Assembly: GCF_003464165.1 (NCBI RefSeq)
Contig: NZ_QSEK01000006.1
Span: 24,292 to 88,291 of the forward strand
DNA: 64,000 nucleotides
Source: Eubacterium sp. AM49-13BH
GTDB lineage: Bacteria; Bacillota; Clostridia; Lachnospirales; Lachnospiraceae
Reading direction: 5' to 3'
Positions 55,093 to 64,000 of this stretch are shown in pieces. A model generated the notes under the pieces. That model saw nothing but the letters and a program-made list of their open reading frames with translations. It was not told where the DNA came from and did not search any database. Each line of letters begins with the position of its first letter. The stretch's first letter is position 1. The translations under genes and the position numbers were made by a program.

Positions 55093-55879
55093 CAAGTGCT
55101 TCCCAGCGCTCCTTTGGAATTGAACTGCTCGTCACAATACATTCAGGGTCTGGTGCAATGACATGCCTTACAACTTCAAACACCGCCTGTGCATCACACA
55201 GCAGGCTCTCTGCGTCACCAAATGTCACTTCACGCACAGCCTTACAGTCAAGAAATGCCTGATTAAGCTTAACGAAATCCTCTGATATGTGAGGCTGGTC
55301 TGCGTTGTAATGCTTTCTCATATATGAATCCTTAATGCTGCCATCAGGCATTACAATCTGTAACTTCATCGGCTTATCTGATAATCTGTGTGGTACATTA
55401 AGTACCTCTTCAACACTATGAATAAATGTATTGCGCTCATGTCCTACTCCAACAAGCAGAACTTTTCCTCCACAGCTTCTTAATCTGTCATAACATCCGC
55501 CTGGTGTACACGGTGTATTGTTGTTCTCCTCACCCGCCAGATATTCTGCCGCTTTCTTTCCAATTCCTGCCATGCTGTGTGTAGGATGTAGTGACCTTAT
55601 TACTCCATCTCTTTTAAGAAACATATTAGTAAGCAGTCCGACACATGATGGTGTTTCTTTAGGATTATATACTGGTGAGTCCGCATTTATATTCTTCCAT
55701 GTATGTGTTGGAAGAAGTAAAAGTCCATGTCCGAAATATTCAATCCATGCATCAAGTACTGTATCTGCACCGCCTTCAACTTCTCCGATAGATTTCATTG
55801 ATGAATGAATAAGAATTGTTTCCTCGCCTGTTAAGCCCATATTCTCTACCTGCTTCTTTAACTGTTCTTTTGTATACAT
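55085..55879 (-). CDS. AAC(3)-family aminoglycoside N-acetyltransferase-like protein
   Basis: A 264-residue protein of the AAC(3)/YokD family: ETILIHSSMKSIGEVEGG at the start, LLLPTHTW, then LHPTHSMAGIG with the conserved His and the VLLVGVGHERNTFIH block. Family enzymes transfer acetyl from acetyl-CoA to an amine; many chromosomal members do not confer resistance and their substrates are unknown. ATG 55879 follows GAGGA. Its stop overlaps the LysR stop by eight bases, tail to tail. Confidence 0.85.
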   Translation of the reverse strand: MYTKEQLKKQVENMGLTGEETILIHSSMKSIGEVEGGADTVLDAWIEYFGHGLLLLPTHTWKNINADSPVYNPKETPSCVGLLTNMFLKRDGVIRSLHPTHSMAGIGKKAAEYLAGEENNNTPCTPGGCYDRLRSCGGKVLLVGVGHERNTFIHSVEEVLNVPHRLSDKPMKLQIVMPDGSIKDSYMRKHYNADQPHISEDFVKLNQAFLDCKAVREVTFGDAESLLCDAQAVFEVVRHVIAPDPECIVTSSSIPKERWEALVK

Positions 55880-56000
55880 ATTAGTCCTCGCTTTTCACAT
55901 ATCAATATAGTAACCATATTAGCACATTTATCCTTGAAATATCCAGCAAACAATGCAATAATTACTTTTGAATAATTTAATTGAAAGGAATTAATTCATC

Positions 56001-56942
56001 ATGACTAAAAGACGATTGACACGCAGACAGCGTCAGGTAAGAAGAAACCGTATTATTCTCGCCTGTGCATCTGCTGCTTTACTTATCATTATTATTGTAA
56101 TAATATCTGTTTCCATGAAAGGCTGTTCTAAGTCTAAGAAAACAGATAAGAATGGGGAATCTACAACTGCCAAGGTTGAAGAATCAACACAGACAAAAGA
56201 GAATGAAATTACAAGTGAAGAAGTTTCATCAACTGATACTTCATCTTCAATTATGTCAGATGCAACATCAGTCTCTGCTTCATCTGACAGTTCTGAATTT
56301 GCACCACCTGTAGTTCCATCTGGTAATACAGTTTCCAAAGGTACTACTTCTAAAGGCTTCCAGATTCAGGAAATTAATGGAGCAACTTATATTGACGGAG
56401 TACTTATTGCCAATAAGACATATGCTCTTCCTCAGGATTTCATTCCCACTAATCCTGACCAGCCTGTTAATGCAGACAGAAGCTCAACATGTCTTGACAA
56501 GACTCTTATGAGTGCATGGAACACTATGTTAAAGGATGCAACTGCTAAAGGTCTTAATATATATATTGCCAGTGGATACCGTTCATATAATTATCAGGTT
56601 AATGTATATAACAGATATGTTAAAAGTGATGGTACTGCTGTAGCTGACACATATTCATCAAGACCTGGCAACTCTGAACATCAGACTGGTTTATGCTTTG
56701 ACCTTAACACTATTGAGGACAGCTTCCAGTACACTAACGAAGGCAAGTGGGTTAATGATAACTGCTACAAATACGGCTTCTGTATCCGCTTCCCTAAAGG
56801 CAAAGATTCTGCTACCGGATATCAGTATGAATCATGGCATCTTCGTTATGTAGGTGTTGACCTTGCAACTAAGTTATATAACAATGGTGACTGGTTATCG
56901 CTTGAAGAGTACTTTGGAATTACTTCACAGTATCCGAATTAA
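56001..56942 (+). CDS. VanY-type D-Ala-D-Ala carboxypeptidase, membrane-anchored
   Basis: A 313-residue protein. A basic N-terminus and helix (about 18-38) are followed by a Ser/Thr/Glu-rich linker to about 110, then the zinc peptidase domain. Metal and catalytic segments are SGYRSYNYQ, SEHQTGLCFDL (His and Asp) and ESWHLRYVG (Glu and His). It trims D-Ala from peptidoglycan stems outside the membrane. ATG 56001 follows GAAAGGAAT. No vanHAX genes are near, so this is ordinary wall turnover, not a resistance cluster. Confidence 0.9.
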   Translation: MTKRRLTRRQRQVRRNRIILACASAALLIIIIVIISVSMKGCSKSKKTDKNGESTTAKVEESTQTKENEITSEEVSSTDTSSSIMSDATSVSASSDSSEFAPPVVPSGNTVSKGTTSKGFQIQEINGATYIDGVLIANKTYALPQDFIPTNPDQPVNADRSSTCLDKTLMSAWNTMLKDATAKGLNIYIASGYRSYNYQVNVYNRYVKSDGTAVADTYSSRPGNSEHQTGLCFDLNTIEDSFQYTNEGKWVNDNCYKYGFCIRFPKGKDSATGYQYESWHLRYVGVDLATKLYNNGDWLSLEEYFGITSQYPN

Positions 56943-56950
56943 AAACATAA

Positions 56951-56970
56951 GGCGCGGAAAAATCCGCGCC
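56951..56970. terminator. Terminator between vanY-like and permease genes
   Basis: Perfect stem ggcgcgga-aaaa-tccgcgcc between convergent genes. No strong T-run on the plus strand, so termination is probable rather than certain. Confidence 0.6.
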
Positions 56971-56977
56971 TCAATTG

Positions 56978-59830
56978 TTATAATTGTTTAACAAATCTTC
57001 TTACCATTACCAGACATATCAGAATCTCTAACGGCATCAGTACTATAAACCACATCGATTGCCAGATACATTCATACATGCATATCATTACAATTTTATC
57101 TCTTTCCGCTCCTGTATTGATAAGAAGTTTAATCCTTTCTGTATACCTTTCCAGCCTTCCCTTCAGAATGATTGTACTTACCATAAGATATATTACAATT
57201 GCAGCAATTCCTGTAATTCCATATGTCATCAATGCTTCTATTGTCTTCTGTCTCATCTGGTTCTTTTCATCTGAATATGATGTATACGCAAATCCGGCTG
57301 AACCAAGATATGAAGAAGCAACATTATCTGTTGCCATTACAGACGAACCAAGATTATATTTTATATTAATCCGGTTAGGATTCATCTTTAATTTCATATA
57401 ATCAGGCAGTTCATCAAGAAACAGGTATTTTTTAATAAGTTCATTCTGGCTGTCCAATGCATTATGCAAAAGCTGTGTTGAACCAATTACTGTATACTGG
57501 CCAAATTCAGGTATTATGTATTTGAATTTTTCTTTTATTTCATCAGTTACCTTTACTACTTTAACCACTTTAGTGCTGGCTGCTGGTACAAGATATGTGT
57601 AAAATCCATACTGACTATACCACCACTCCTGTGAAATAATTGATCTCCAGACACCACTGTAATACTCATCTGAACCTGAAGCATCGAGCAATTGTTCTTT
57701 ACTTATATTCCCAGCTTTATACTGATTATATGTATTTATAATATAGGCATTATCATGTGTCTCGGCATATACATCTAAAATTTCTGTTATCTGCTGGTCA
57801 GTTATATTTTTACATATATAATCTTTTATTGCTTGTGTATCTGTCTGACCTTCATATCCATCAATTGTCTCCTCAAGCAATTTATTATAAGCATTGATAT
57901 ATTCGTCGCCTGATTCATAACTGTCATTTCTTTCTAAAACCATTTCATAATTATGAAGTTTAAGAGTAACACCATCCTTCATGCTGTCATCATATATCCC
58001 GGAATTATTTACATCCAGAAATACAACAACCTCTGAACCTTCTTTGAATCCGTCATAATCCAGATTTCCCCCAGCATAATCATTAAGAGAATTATATATA
58101 TCCTCCTCTGGTTCCACATATCCGGCAGCAAAAATATATTTTTTATCTGCACCACCTGAATTTAATGATCTTACCAATGATACACCATTTCCAACATTAT
58201 CAGTATTGATACCTGTCCATGTAAATGTTCTTGCTGTTTCGTAATATCCCATGGTTATATCATCTACGCCATCTATATTTTTAAGATAATTCAAAACATC
58301 ATCACTTATATTCCTGTACATACAGCTGTCGCCAAATTTAACATCATTAAAATAATATTCTGATATGGAATGATTCTGAAATGGAGAATACTCCCATGTA
58401 TCAGGTATTTTTTTCTCTATCTGCTCTGCAGTATACACATCTCCTTTTTTCACAAGACTGGCTGTGTAATCATAATAAACTGTATATGAACGGGGAGTCT
58501 CTTTTACCGCATAGCCTACAATATCAGGTTTATCCGTTATCCTTAAGTACTCTCTGTATGCAATGATACAATTAATGGCACATACAACAGTAATAACAGC
58601 CATTGCCAGAGAAAACACTCTTATTACTATATTCTGGAAACAGCCATCAGACCACTTAAATCTTTTCGCAGTAGTTTTAACAAATGTTCTTTCTGTCATA
58701 ACATTTTTAAAATTGTATGTCCGTTTTTTTCGGTTCAGGCTGCTTAATCTGTCCGTAATAATTTCCGACAGAAAACTGACTGCTACTGCAATTACAAGTG
58801 TCAGAATAATCCTTATCAGGGTATATTGTCCTATTGAGAAAAATGACACATTTTTAAAATATTTTATTAAAGCCTGTATGACATACCCTGTTCCAGATGC
58901 TATACCAAAACCTATGACTGCCGAAATTAAAAGTATAAATATGTTCTCTGTTAATGTAATAAGAACTATCTGTCCATTATCAGCCCCAAGGCATTTTTGA
59001 ATAAATCGGACATTTTTTCTTGTCTTATTATACATTGTAATCTGATATGATATTATCGTTATTCCAACAAGCATAATAAATACATAAATATAATTATTAA
59101 CTTTTGCATATCCCCACGGCTTATAATCATACACATTACTATTATATGTAAAATTAAACCTGAGCCCTGAATCTTCCCTTAAATTCCCAGCTATACTGCT
59201 ATAATCCTGTTCATCTATGAAACTTTGTAATGAATATGCATATATGTATGTTTCGTCTGTCGCAATATTGTCTGCCTCATTTTCCGTAACAATAATTCCC
59301 GGAAGCTTTTTACCATCATTCCATACATTTGTATAGCTGTTCATTATTCCGCACAGTGTATATTCTTTATCATTGAGTGTTATAATATCTCCAATGTCTG
59401 TGCCCTGCCCAAGCCTGATAAGAGAGTTCCTGTCTATTGCTGCCTCATTGTCATTATCCGGCATCTTACCTTTCTCAAGTGCTATACTGCCCATGCTGAT
59501 AAAGCCATCTGACATTGTACCAATCATAATATCTGATGAATTGGTTCTATCCTTTACGCTTGTTACAGTTTTTGCAGTGTACACATTTCCGGTATAAGGA
59601 TGGTTTTTAATGCTTTCGTTTTCCTCTGGCTGTTTAGACCTGTACATTACAAACCAGTCTCCAAAATGCTTTTTATTATCAGCCTTCTGCCAGTTTGACA
59701 TATTTTCCTGCAATAACAGTACCCCTGTAACAAATGTAAATGCGAGCACTACTAATACCATGGACCTTAAAATGTTTTTAAATCTCCTGCGAAGTCCCTT
59801 AAATGTCAATGCTATAATTTCGCTGTTCAT
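56978..59830 (-). CDS. FtsX/BceB-type ABC permease
   Basis: A 950-residue permease. Helix near 20-40, a large outer domain (about 45-255), a central three-helix FtsX group (about 256-370), a helix near 410-432, a second large outer domain (to about 850) and three final helices. It is a clear paralogue of the frameshifted permease at 21993-24847, sharing FGDWF near the N-terminus, SYTNVWNDGK and VYDYKPW. ATG 59830 overlaps the ATPase stop by four bases. Together with that ATPase it forms a transporter likely linked to envelope stress. Confidence 0.88.
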   Translation of the reverse strand: MNSEIIALTFKGLRRRFKNILRSMVLVVLAFTFVTGVLLLQENMSNWQKADNKKHFGDWFVMYRSKQPEENESIKNHPYTGNVYTAKTVTSVKDRTNSSDIMIGTMSDGFISMGSIALEKGKMPDNDNEAAIDRNSLIRLGQGTDIGDIITLNDKEYTLCGIMNSYTNVWNDGKKLPGIIVTENEADNIATDETYIYAYSLQSFIDEQDYSSIAGNLREDSGLRFNFTYNSNVYDYKPWGYAKVNNYIYVFIMLVGITIISYQITMYNKTRKNVRFIQKCLGADNGQIVLITLTENIFILLISAVIGFGIASGTGYVIQALIKYFKNVSFFSIGQYTLIRIILTLVIAVAVSFLSEIITDRLSSLNRKKRTYNFKNVMTERTFVKTTAKRFKWSDGCFQNIVIRVFSLAMAVITVVCAINCIIAYREYLRITDKPDIVGYAVKETPRSYTVYYDYTASLVKKGDVYTAEQIEKKIPDTWEYSPFQNHSISEYYFNDVKFGDSCMYRNISDDVLNYLKNIDGVDDITMGYYETARTFTWTGINTDNVGNGVSLVRSLNSGGADKKYIFAAGYVEPEEDIYNSLNDYAGGNLDYDGFKEGSEVVVFLDVNNSGIYDDSMKDGVTLKLHNYEMVLERNDSYESGDEYINAYNKLLEETIDGYEGQTDTQAIKDYICKNITDQQITEILDVYAETHDNAYIINTYNQYKAGNISKEQLLDASGSDEYYSGVWRSIISQEWWYSQYGFYTYLVPAASTKVVKVVKVTDEIKEKFKYIIPEFGQYTVIGSTQLLHNALDSQNELIKKYLFLDELPDYMKLKMNPNRINIKYNLGSSVMATDNVASSYLGSAGFAYTSYSDEKNQMRQKTIEALMTYGITGIAAIVIYLMVSTIILKGRLERYTERIKLLINTGAERDKIVMICMYECIWQSMWFIVLMPLEILICLVMVRRFVKQL

Positions 59831-60507
59831 ACCCCCACACCCCCTGTCACATTTCCATCTGTGATTGTGAGTATGCGGTCTGCATATTCTGCCATCTGCC
59901 TGTCATGTGTAACCATAACAATAGTCTGCTGATACTTAGACGCTGCCAGAGTAAGCATTTGGGCAACTGTTTCTGCACTCGCCGCGTCAAGATTTCCGGT
60001 CGGCTCATCAGCGAATATAACTGACGGATGTGTAATCAGTGCCCTTGCGATTGCAACTCTCTGCTGTTCACCACCTGACATCTGTGCAGGAAATTTATCC
60101 TTACAGTAATCTATGCCAAGTGATTCCATTAATTCAGTGACTTCCTCCTCATCAGCTTCCTCACTGTCAAGAATTAACGGAAGTATTATATTTTCATATG
60201 CTGTATATTCAGGAATCAGCTTATAATCCTGATATATGAACCCAATATGCGTGCGTCTGAATTTTGCCAGTTCTGAATTCTTAAGATTATCAATCTCTTT
60301 TCCTTCTATGTACACCTTTCCCTCATCTGGCTTGTCTATAGTTCCAAGAATTCTTAACAGTGTTGACTTGCCTGAACCACTCTTTCCGACAATTGCAGTA
60401 AATTCGCCCTTTCTTACTTCAATATCACACTGGTTCAGCGCATTAATCTTTACCTGTCCTGCTGTGTAAGTTTTAGATATACCTTTTGCGCTTAATATTA
60501 TGTCCAT
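59827..60507 (-). CDS. ABC transporter ATPase, BceA/MacB type
   Basis: A 226-residue ATPase with Walker [15 protein letters not shown], signature MSGGEQQR, Walker B VIFADEP and the switch His in MVTHD. Start 60507 is chosen because GAGGGG lies six bases before it; the ATG at 60513 sits directly against this site. Highly similar to the ATPase at 21296-21964. Overlaps the permease start by four bases. Confidence 0.9.
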   Translation of the reverse strand: MDIILSAKGISKTYTAGQVKINALNQCDIEVRKGEFTAIVGKSGSGKSTLLRILGTIDKPDEGKVYIEGKEIDNLKNSELAKFRRTHIGFIYQDYKLIPEYTAYENIILPLILDSEEADEEEVTELMESLGIDYCKDKFPAQMSGGEQQRVAIARALITHPSVIFADEPTGNLDAASAETVAQMLTLAASKYQQTIVMVTHDRQMAEYADRILTITDGNVTGGVGV

Positions 60508-60573
60508 ATGCATCCCCCTCTCATCCCTGATTTCTATCTGGGATAATTATATCTTGTAAAACTTACATCCAGC

Positions 60574-61737
60574 TTACATGGACTGATATTTTGTTTTTAA
60601 TCTGTACATCGGGAGTGTCACAACGAATTCAGCTCCACCATATTTTTCACTGTTACCAGCCTTTATGCTTCCATGATGTGCCTGCACAATAAGCTTTGAC
60701 AGATTAAGTCCTATACCCGCCTTAAAATCCGCCGCACTGCCATTAGTTTCAAATCTGTTAAATATACTGTTAAACTGCTCCGTACTTAATCCTTTGCCAT
60801 TATCAGCAATCGTAACTACGCAGTCATCATTCTTTCTTGTTACATCAACATATACCTTAGTATTGTCATCTGCTAAATATTCCGCACAGTTGTCGAAAAG
60901 ATTTATAAAACACTCAACAATCCAGCCTTCATCTGCGTACATACATAATTTTTCATTGCCATAATCCATAACAATTCTATTTCTGTCGACTACACTGCTG
61001 TTAATGCTTTCCTGAAGTATTGCCGCAACATCAACCTCATCACTTGTCATGACAACCTTTCCTGCCTCAAAGCGGCTTATATCAAGCAGCTTCTTTATAA
61101 AAGTTTTGATTCTAAATGCATTACCAGTACAATCAGCTATCTCTTTACGCTGCGAACTATCATCACATTTTTCCTCAAGCATTTCCAGCTTCATAGTTAT
61201 AATTGCCAGCGGTGTCTTAATCTGATGTGCTATATTCTCAATGAAATCCTGCATCTTCTGATGCTGCTCTTTATTATAAATGTGTTCGTTATCTAACTGC
61301 TTAGAAAGCCTCTCGTTATCTGCATATACATCGCACACTTTCTTTACAAAGCCCTTATGTCCAAGTCTGTAACAGTTATATAATCCTGAACCGAGTGCAA
61401 TTAAAAGAACCACTATTATTGCTATTAAAGCGTACATTTCCCCATTAATTCTGCTCACATACGAAAAGCCATGGCTGCCGTATCCGGCACTTTCCATGGC
61501 TGTTCTGCCTGCTCTGATATTGTTATCTGTTATCCCTGATGAAAACATTTTTCGTACAAATGCTTCACCATATGCATTATCCTGTAAATACAATGCACCT
61601 GCCAGTGCCTGCTCTTTAAGCCTGTAATACACTATAATTCCAGCTATAACAGCCGCATTAATCAATCCATATATAATAACGAAAACAGTCTGCCTTTTTC
61701 TGAATACAGACAGTTTCTTCTTAACCGTGTTATCCAT
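60574..61737 (-). CDS. Sensor histidine kinase, two-helix
   Basis: A 387-residue kinase paralogous to the one at 25650-26825. Helices near 14-36 and 103-122 enclose an outer loop of about 65 residues. The H box NIAHQIKTPL, N box (FINLFDNCAE), DNGKGLS and AGIGLNLSKL are intact. It starts 18 bases after the regulator stop. Order here is regulator then kinase, the reverse of the first module. Confidence 0.9.
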   Translation of the reverse strand: MDNTVKKKLSVFRKRQTVFVIIYGLINAAVIAGIIVYYRLKEQALAGALYLQDNAYGEAFVRKMFSSGITDNNIRAGRTAMESAGYGSHGFSYVSRINGEMYALIAIIVVLLIALGSGLYNCYRLGHKGFVKKVCDVYADNERLSKQLDNEHIYNKEQHQKMQDFIENIAHQIKTPLAIITMKLEMLEEKCDDSSQRKEIADCTGNAFRIKTFIKKLLDISRFEAGKVVMTSDEVDVAAILQESINSSVVDRNRIVMDYGNEKLCMYADEGWIVECFINLFDNCAEYLADDNTKVYVDVTRKNDDCVVTIADNGKGLSTEQFNSIFNRFETNGSAADFKAGIGLNLSKLIVQAHHGSIKAGNSEKYGGAEFVVTLPMYRLKTKYQSM

Positions 61738-61755
61738 ACATCCCCCTGAAAGTTA

Positions 61756-62430
61756 TTAGTCAATCCACCTGTAGCCCACATTTCTTATAGTCTCAATGTA
61801 TTGCTGATGCTTCTCACCATATGTTCCAAGCTTTGCTTTTATTCTACTCATCGCAACGGTAAGTGTGTTATATTCAACGAAATTACCGTGAATATCCCAT
61901 ATTTTCTCATATATAGCATCACGCCTTACGACTCTGCCTTTATTCTCTATAAGCATTTTTACAATATCGAATTCATTAGTCGATATATTTAGTTCATCAC
62001 CCTGACGGCTTATCTTATATCTGTCAAAATCAACGACAATATCGCCCTTCTTATAGATATTGCCTGCATTGAACTTGCTTCTTCTTAAGTTGGCACTTAT
62101 TCTTGAAAGCAGTTCCTTCGTATAAAACGGCTTTGTTATATAATCATCTGCACCTATATCAAGCCCTGTAACTATCTCTTCCTCATTATCGCATGAAGTT
62201 AAGAATATAACCGGCACTTCTTCGCTTGATTTTCTTATCTTCCTGCATATGTCAAATCCGCTTCCATCAGGCAGCTTGACATCTAACAGAAACATATCTA
62301 TCTGCGGATTGCCAATAAATTTATCTGCCTCACCGCAGCTTCTGGCAGTAACTATCTCATACCCCTTCTCAGTCAGCAGCATTTTAAGGCTTTCACATAA
62401 TTCCTTCTCATCTTCAACAACAGTTATCAT
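61756..62430 (-). CDS. OmpR/BceR-type response regulator
   Basis: A 224-residue regulator: receiver domain with EDEKE, phospho-Asp in LLDVKLPDGSGF, FLTSCDNEE and ITKPF, then a winged-helix domain ending YIETIRNVGYRWID. ATG 62430 overlaps the stop of the small membrane gene by four bases (ATGA), so translation is coupled. Paralogue of 24913-25593. Confidence 0.92.
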   Translation of the reverse strand: MITVVEDEKELCESLKMLLTEKGYEIVTARSCGEADKFIGNPQIDMFLLDVKLPDGSGFDICRKIRKSSEEVPVIFLTSCDNEEEIVTGLDIGADDYITKPFYTKELLSRISANLRRSKFNAGNIYKKGDIVVDFDRYKISRQGDELNISTNEFDIVKMLIENKGRVVRRDAIYEKIWDIHGNFVEYNTLTVAMSRIKAKLGTYGEKHQQYIETIRNVGYRWID

Positions 62431-62786
62431 AATTTCCGTTCCTTTTCACATATCCTGTCATACTGCTTATACATTTTCTGCACCTCGTTTTCAAGCAGAT
62501 AGTAATGCTTGATGTATGGAACAAGAAGGATAAGTATTGCAATTGCAAGGACAAGCAGAGGCATGCTTAATGCAGAGTCTATCGCCCCAACTATCACATA
62601 TGCGCACACTGTCAGCAGCTCCAATATTGCAAATGTTATGGTTACAATCAAATGCACAAGCCTTTCATGCTGAAAGAATGCCACCTGTGTAAGATGCTCC
62701 TGCTTGATGTATTTCCAGTCGCAGTCTTCTTCTGACTGTAATAATGAATCTATGTATTTTCTGTATGTTAAAATACGGTTTTTCAT
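62427..62786 (-). CDS. Small two-helix membrane protein
   Basis: A 119-residue protein with a polar N-terminus containing an EEDCDW segment, two helices (about 44-66 and 73-93) and a charged coiled-coil-like tail. Its family is not recognised. ATG 62786 follows GAAGG that lies in the last codons of the cellulase gene; an upstream GTG would overlap that site. Placed between the cellulase and regulator genes with tight overlaps on both sides, it could be an accessory of either. Confidence 0.7.
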   Translation of the reverse strand: MKNRILTYRKYIDSLLQSEEDCDWKYIKQEHLTQVAFFQHERLVHLIVTITFAILELLTVCAYVIVGAIDSALSMPLLVLAIAILILLVPYIKHYYLLENEVQKMYKQYDRICEKERKL

Positions 62787-62791
62787 AACTA

Positions 62792-63964
62792 TCACCTTCC
62801 CGATATCGCGCTCTTAAACCATCTTCCCGTCTCAGACAAATCACCATCACTCCAGCCGCTCTTGGCACTGCAGCCAGATGATATAAGTGCTGATGTCTCT
62901 GCCTTATTGCTAAGACTCCATGCAATAAAACTCAGCTGATTGCTGTTCATGAAGTCAAGCCACTCGTTGGCAGATGCATAATCTATTCCACCATTGCCTG
63001 ATGCGTCACATATACTACATTCGCTGATAAACACTGGAACTCCGGCATTAAGTACTGTGCTTATCTTATTTCTTATATTTTCTTTATGCGTTCCTGCATA
63101 AAAATGTGCCACATACATAACATTTCCATCATCAAGCGTATTGCCGACAACGCTGTCAACATCCTGTGACCATGTATTAGTTCCTACAAGTATAAGTGCA
63201 TGGTCATCATATTTTCTTATTGTGCCTATTACAGTCTCAGCATATGGCTTAATGTCTGAATTCCAGTCTGCACCTACAGGTTCATTACATATTTCATATA
63301 TTACATTGTCGTGACCTGAATACTTAGATGCAATTTCTGCAAAGAAATCACATGCCTCCTGAGTATGTCTTGATGGTGCATAATTAAGCACATGCCAGTC
63401 TATGATTACATACATTCCAAGCTCTGTTGCATAATTAACTCCATTATCAATTATCTGCTTTAATGAATCTTTGTCCCCACCTGAAAGATATCCATTATAT
63501 TCTTCAGGGTACATAGCAATTCTCACTACATTTGCACCCCAATCGTCCCTTAAGGTTGCAAATGCATCATAATTAACATAGTCTGGAAACCATGATATTC
63601 CGTGTGTACTTACCCCTCTTAGCTGGATAATGTTACCTGATTCGTCAGTTAATTTCGTGCCAGATACCTGAAGTCTTCCTGTTGGAACTGTTGTGACTAT
63701 GCCTGCATTTTCCGCCTTTGTTGATTCTTCACTTGAATCTGCAATCTCTTCTCCAGCTTTATATGCCTTTCCGTCACTGGCAAGAATTATCTCCTTAGCT
63801 GTCTCTGTCACAGAACCAGTCTGTTTCTCATTATTCACCGTACTTTCTGCATTAACATTTTCCTTATGTTTCCCTGATTTTGATAATACTGCAAATGTAA
63901 CAGCTAATCCTGCTACAATTATAGCTATAACTATTATTATACATAATTTCTTTTTATTCATCAT
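62792..63964 (-). CDS. GH5 endoglucanase (cellulase)
   Basis: A 390-residue enzyme. A membrane helix near 6-28 anchors or exports it, followed by a polar linker to about 90 and the GH5 barrel. Family markers are LRGVSTHGISWFPD, IIDWHVLN, the acid/base Glu in EICNEPVG, the aromatic/His segment MYVAHFYAGTH and the nucleophile Glu in VFISECSIC. It cleaves beta-1,4-glucans; the closeness to subfamily 2 is a judgement from these motifs. ATG 63964 follows GGGTGGG; an adjoining ATG at 63961 is also possible. It stops six bases before the small membrane gene and so leads the two-component/ABC operon. Confidence 0.9.
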   Translation of the reverse strand: MMNKKKLCIIIVIAIIVAGLAVTFAVLSKSGKHKENVNAESTVNNEKQTGSVTETAKEIILASDGKAYKAGEEIADSSEESTKAENAGIVTTVPTGRLQVSGTKLTDESGNIIQLRGVSTHGISWFPDYVNYDAFATLRDDWGANVVRIAMYPEEYNGYLSGGDKDSLKQIIDNGVNYATELGMYVIIDWHVLNYAPSRHTQEACDFFAEIASKYSGHDNVIYEICNEPVGADWNSDIKPYAETVIGTIRKYDDHALILVGTNTWSQDVDSVVGNTLDDGNVMYVAHFYAGTHKENIRNKISTVLNAGVPVFISECSICDASGNGGIDYASANEWLDFMNSNQLSFIAWSLSNKAETSALISSGCSAKSGWSDGDLSETGRWFKSAISGR

Positions 63965-63988
63965 ATATTTTCCCACCCCCATTTTTTT

Positions 63989-63994
63989 ATTATA
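63989..63994 (-). promoter_or_regulatory. -10 element ahead of the GH5 operon
   Basis: On the minus strand a perfect TATAAT stands about 25 bases before the GH5 start; the -35 would lie outside the window. This supports the cellulase gene as the first gene of the operon. Confidence 0.5.
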
Positions 63995-64000
63995 GCAAAA

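Noticed and set aside
55085..55879. Acquired aminoglycoside-resistance gene
   Set aside because: The AAC(3) fold is evident, but composition and context look chromosomal, with no mobile element nearby, and many family members do not confer resistance.
56001..56942. Vancomycin-resistance gene
   Set aside because: VanY-like motifs are clear, but vanHAX-type ligase and dehydrogenase genes are absent, so a housekeeping carboxypeptidase is the better reading.

Overview
The window looks like a chromosome segment of a low-GC Gram-positive gut anaerobe of the Lachnospiraceae (Bacillota, Clostridia). The evidence is strong AGGAGG-type ribosome binding sites, A/T-rich gene spacers, cell-wall sorting tails ending in TGD plus a hydrophobic helix and Arg/Lys, BceRS-type two-component/ABC modules, a membrane pyrophosphatase and plant-polysaccharide glycoside hydrolases. 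A Lachnospira/Eubacterium eligens-like source is a guess from gene content and cannot be proved here. There is no rRNA, tRNA, CRISPR array, transposase or phage block.

Layout. 0-9 kb: the end of a GH1 beta-glucosidase, a giant inverted repeat, an OLD-family nuclease overlapping a DUF975/CmpB membrane protein, a run of small membrane proteins, a J-domain protein, and a GntR-regulated ABC exporter with a clear promoter/operator. 9-14 kb: a heterodimeric ABC exporter, MarR regulator and YczE-type membrane protein. 14-20 kb: an 1841-residue surface protein with a vWA domain and about 15 MucBP-like repeats. 20-27 kb: a MATE transporter and the first two-component/FtsX-type ABC module. 27-30 kb: a wall-anchored phosphatase behind a PhoP-like box, overlapping a YibE/F membrane protein. 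30-37 kb: a class III aminotransferase, the potABCD polyamine operon and a HEAT-repeat protein. 37-44.6 kb: a LysR regulator, a GGDEF-REC-HD-GYP protein with a separate HPt protein, an NSS transporter, a MocR regulator, and an SDR/NTF2-like pair. 44.7-51 kb: AzlD, Nudix, a GH95 enzyme, a PsiE-like protein and the pyrophosphatase. 51-55 kb: a LysR/transporter/two-subunit dehydratase locus laid out like the tartrate (ttd) system. 55-57 kb: an AAC(3)-family protein and a VanY-type carboxypeptidase. 57-64 kb: a second two-component/ABC module preceded in the same operon by a GH5 cellulase.

The functional themes are cell-envelope stress sensing and export, surface adhesion and wall turnover, plant glycan breakdown (GH1, GH5, GH95) and small-molecule uptake. 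Four genes (ABC ATPase at 7.7 kb, FtsX-type permease at 22-25 kb, potA, LysR at 54 kb) each carry a one-base deletion in a short homopolymer. The reading resumes perfectly in the next frame, so assembly error is as likely as real gene loss.

The most unusual signals are a roughly 70-base element with two Shine-Dalgarno sequences and a covarying hairpin in front of two unrelated genes (43.4 kb and 52.7 kb), the roughly 250-base palindrome at 0.3-0.56 kb, and a cellulase gene joined to a sensor/ABC operon.
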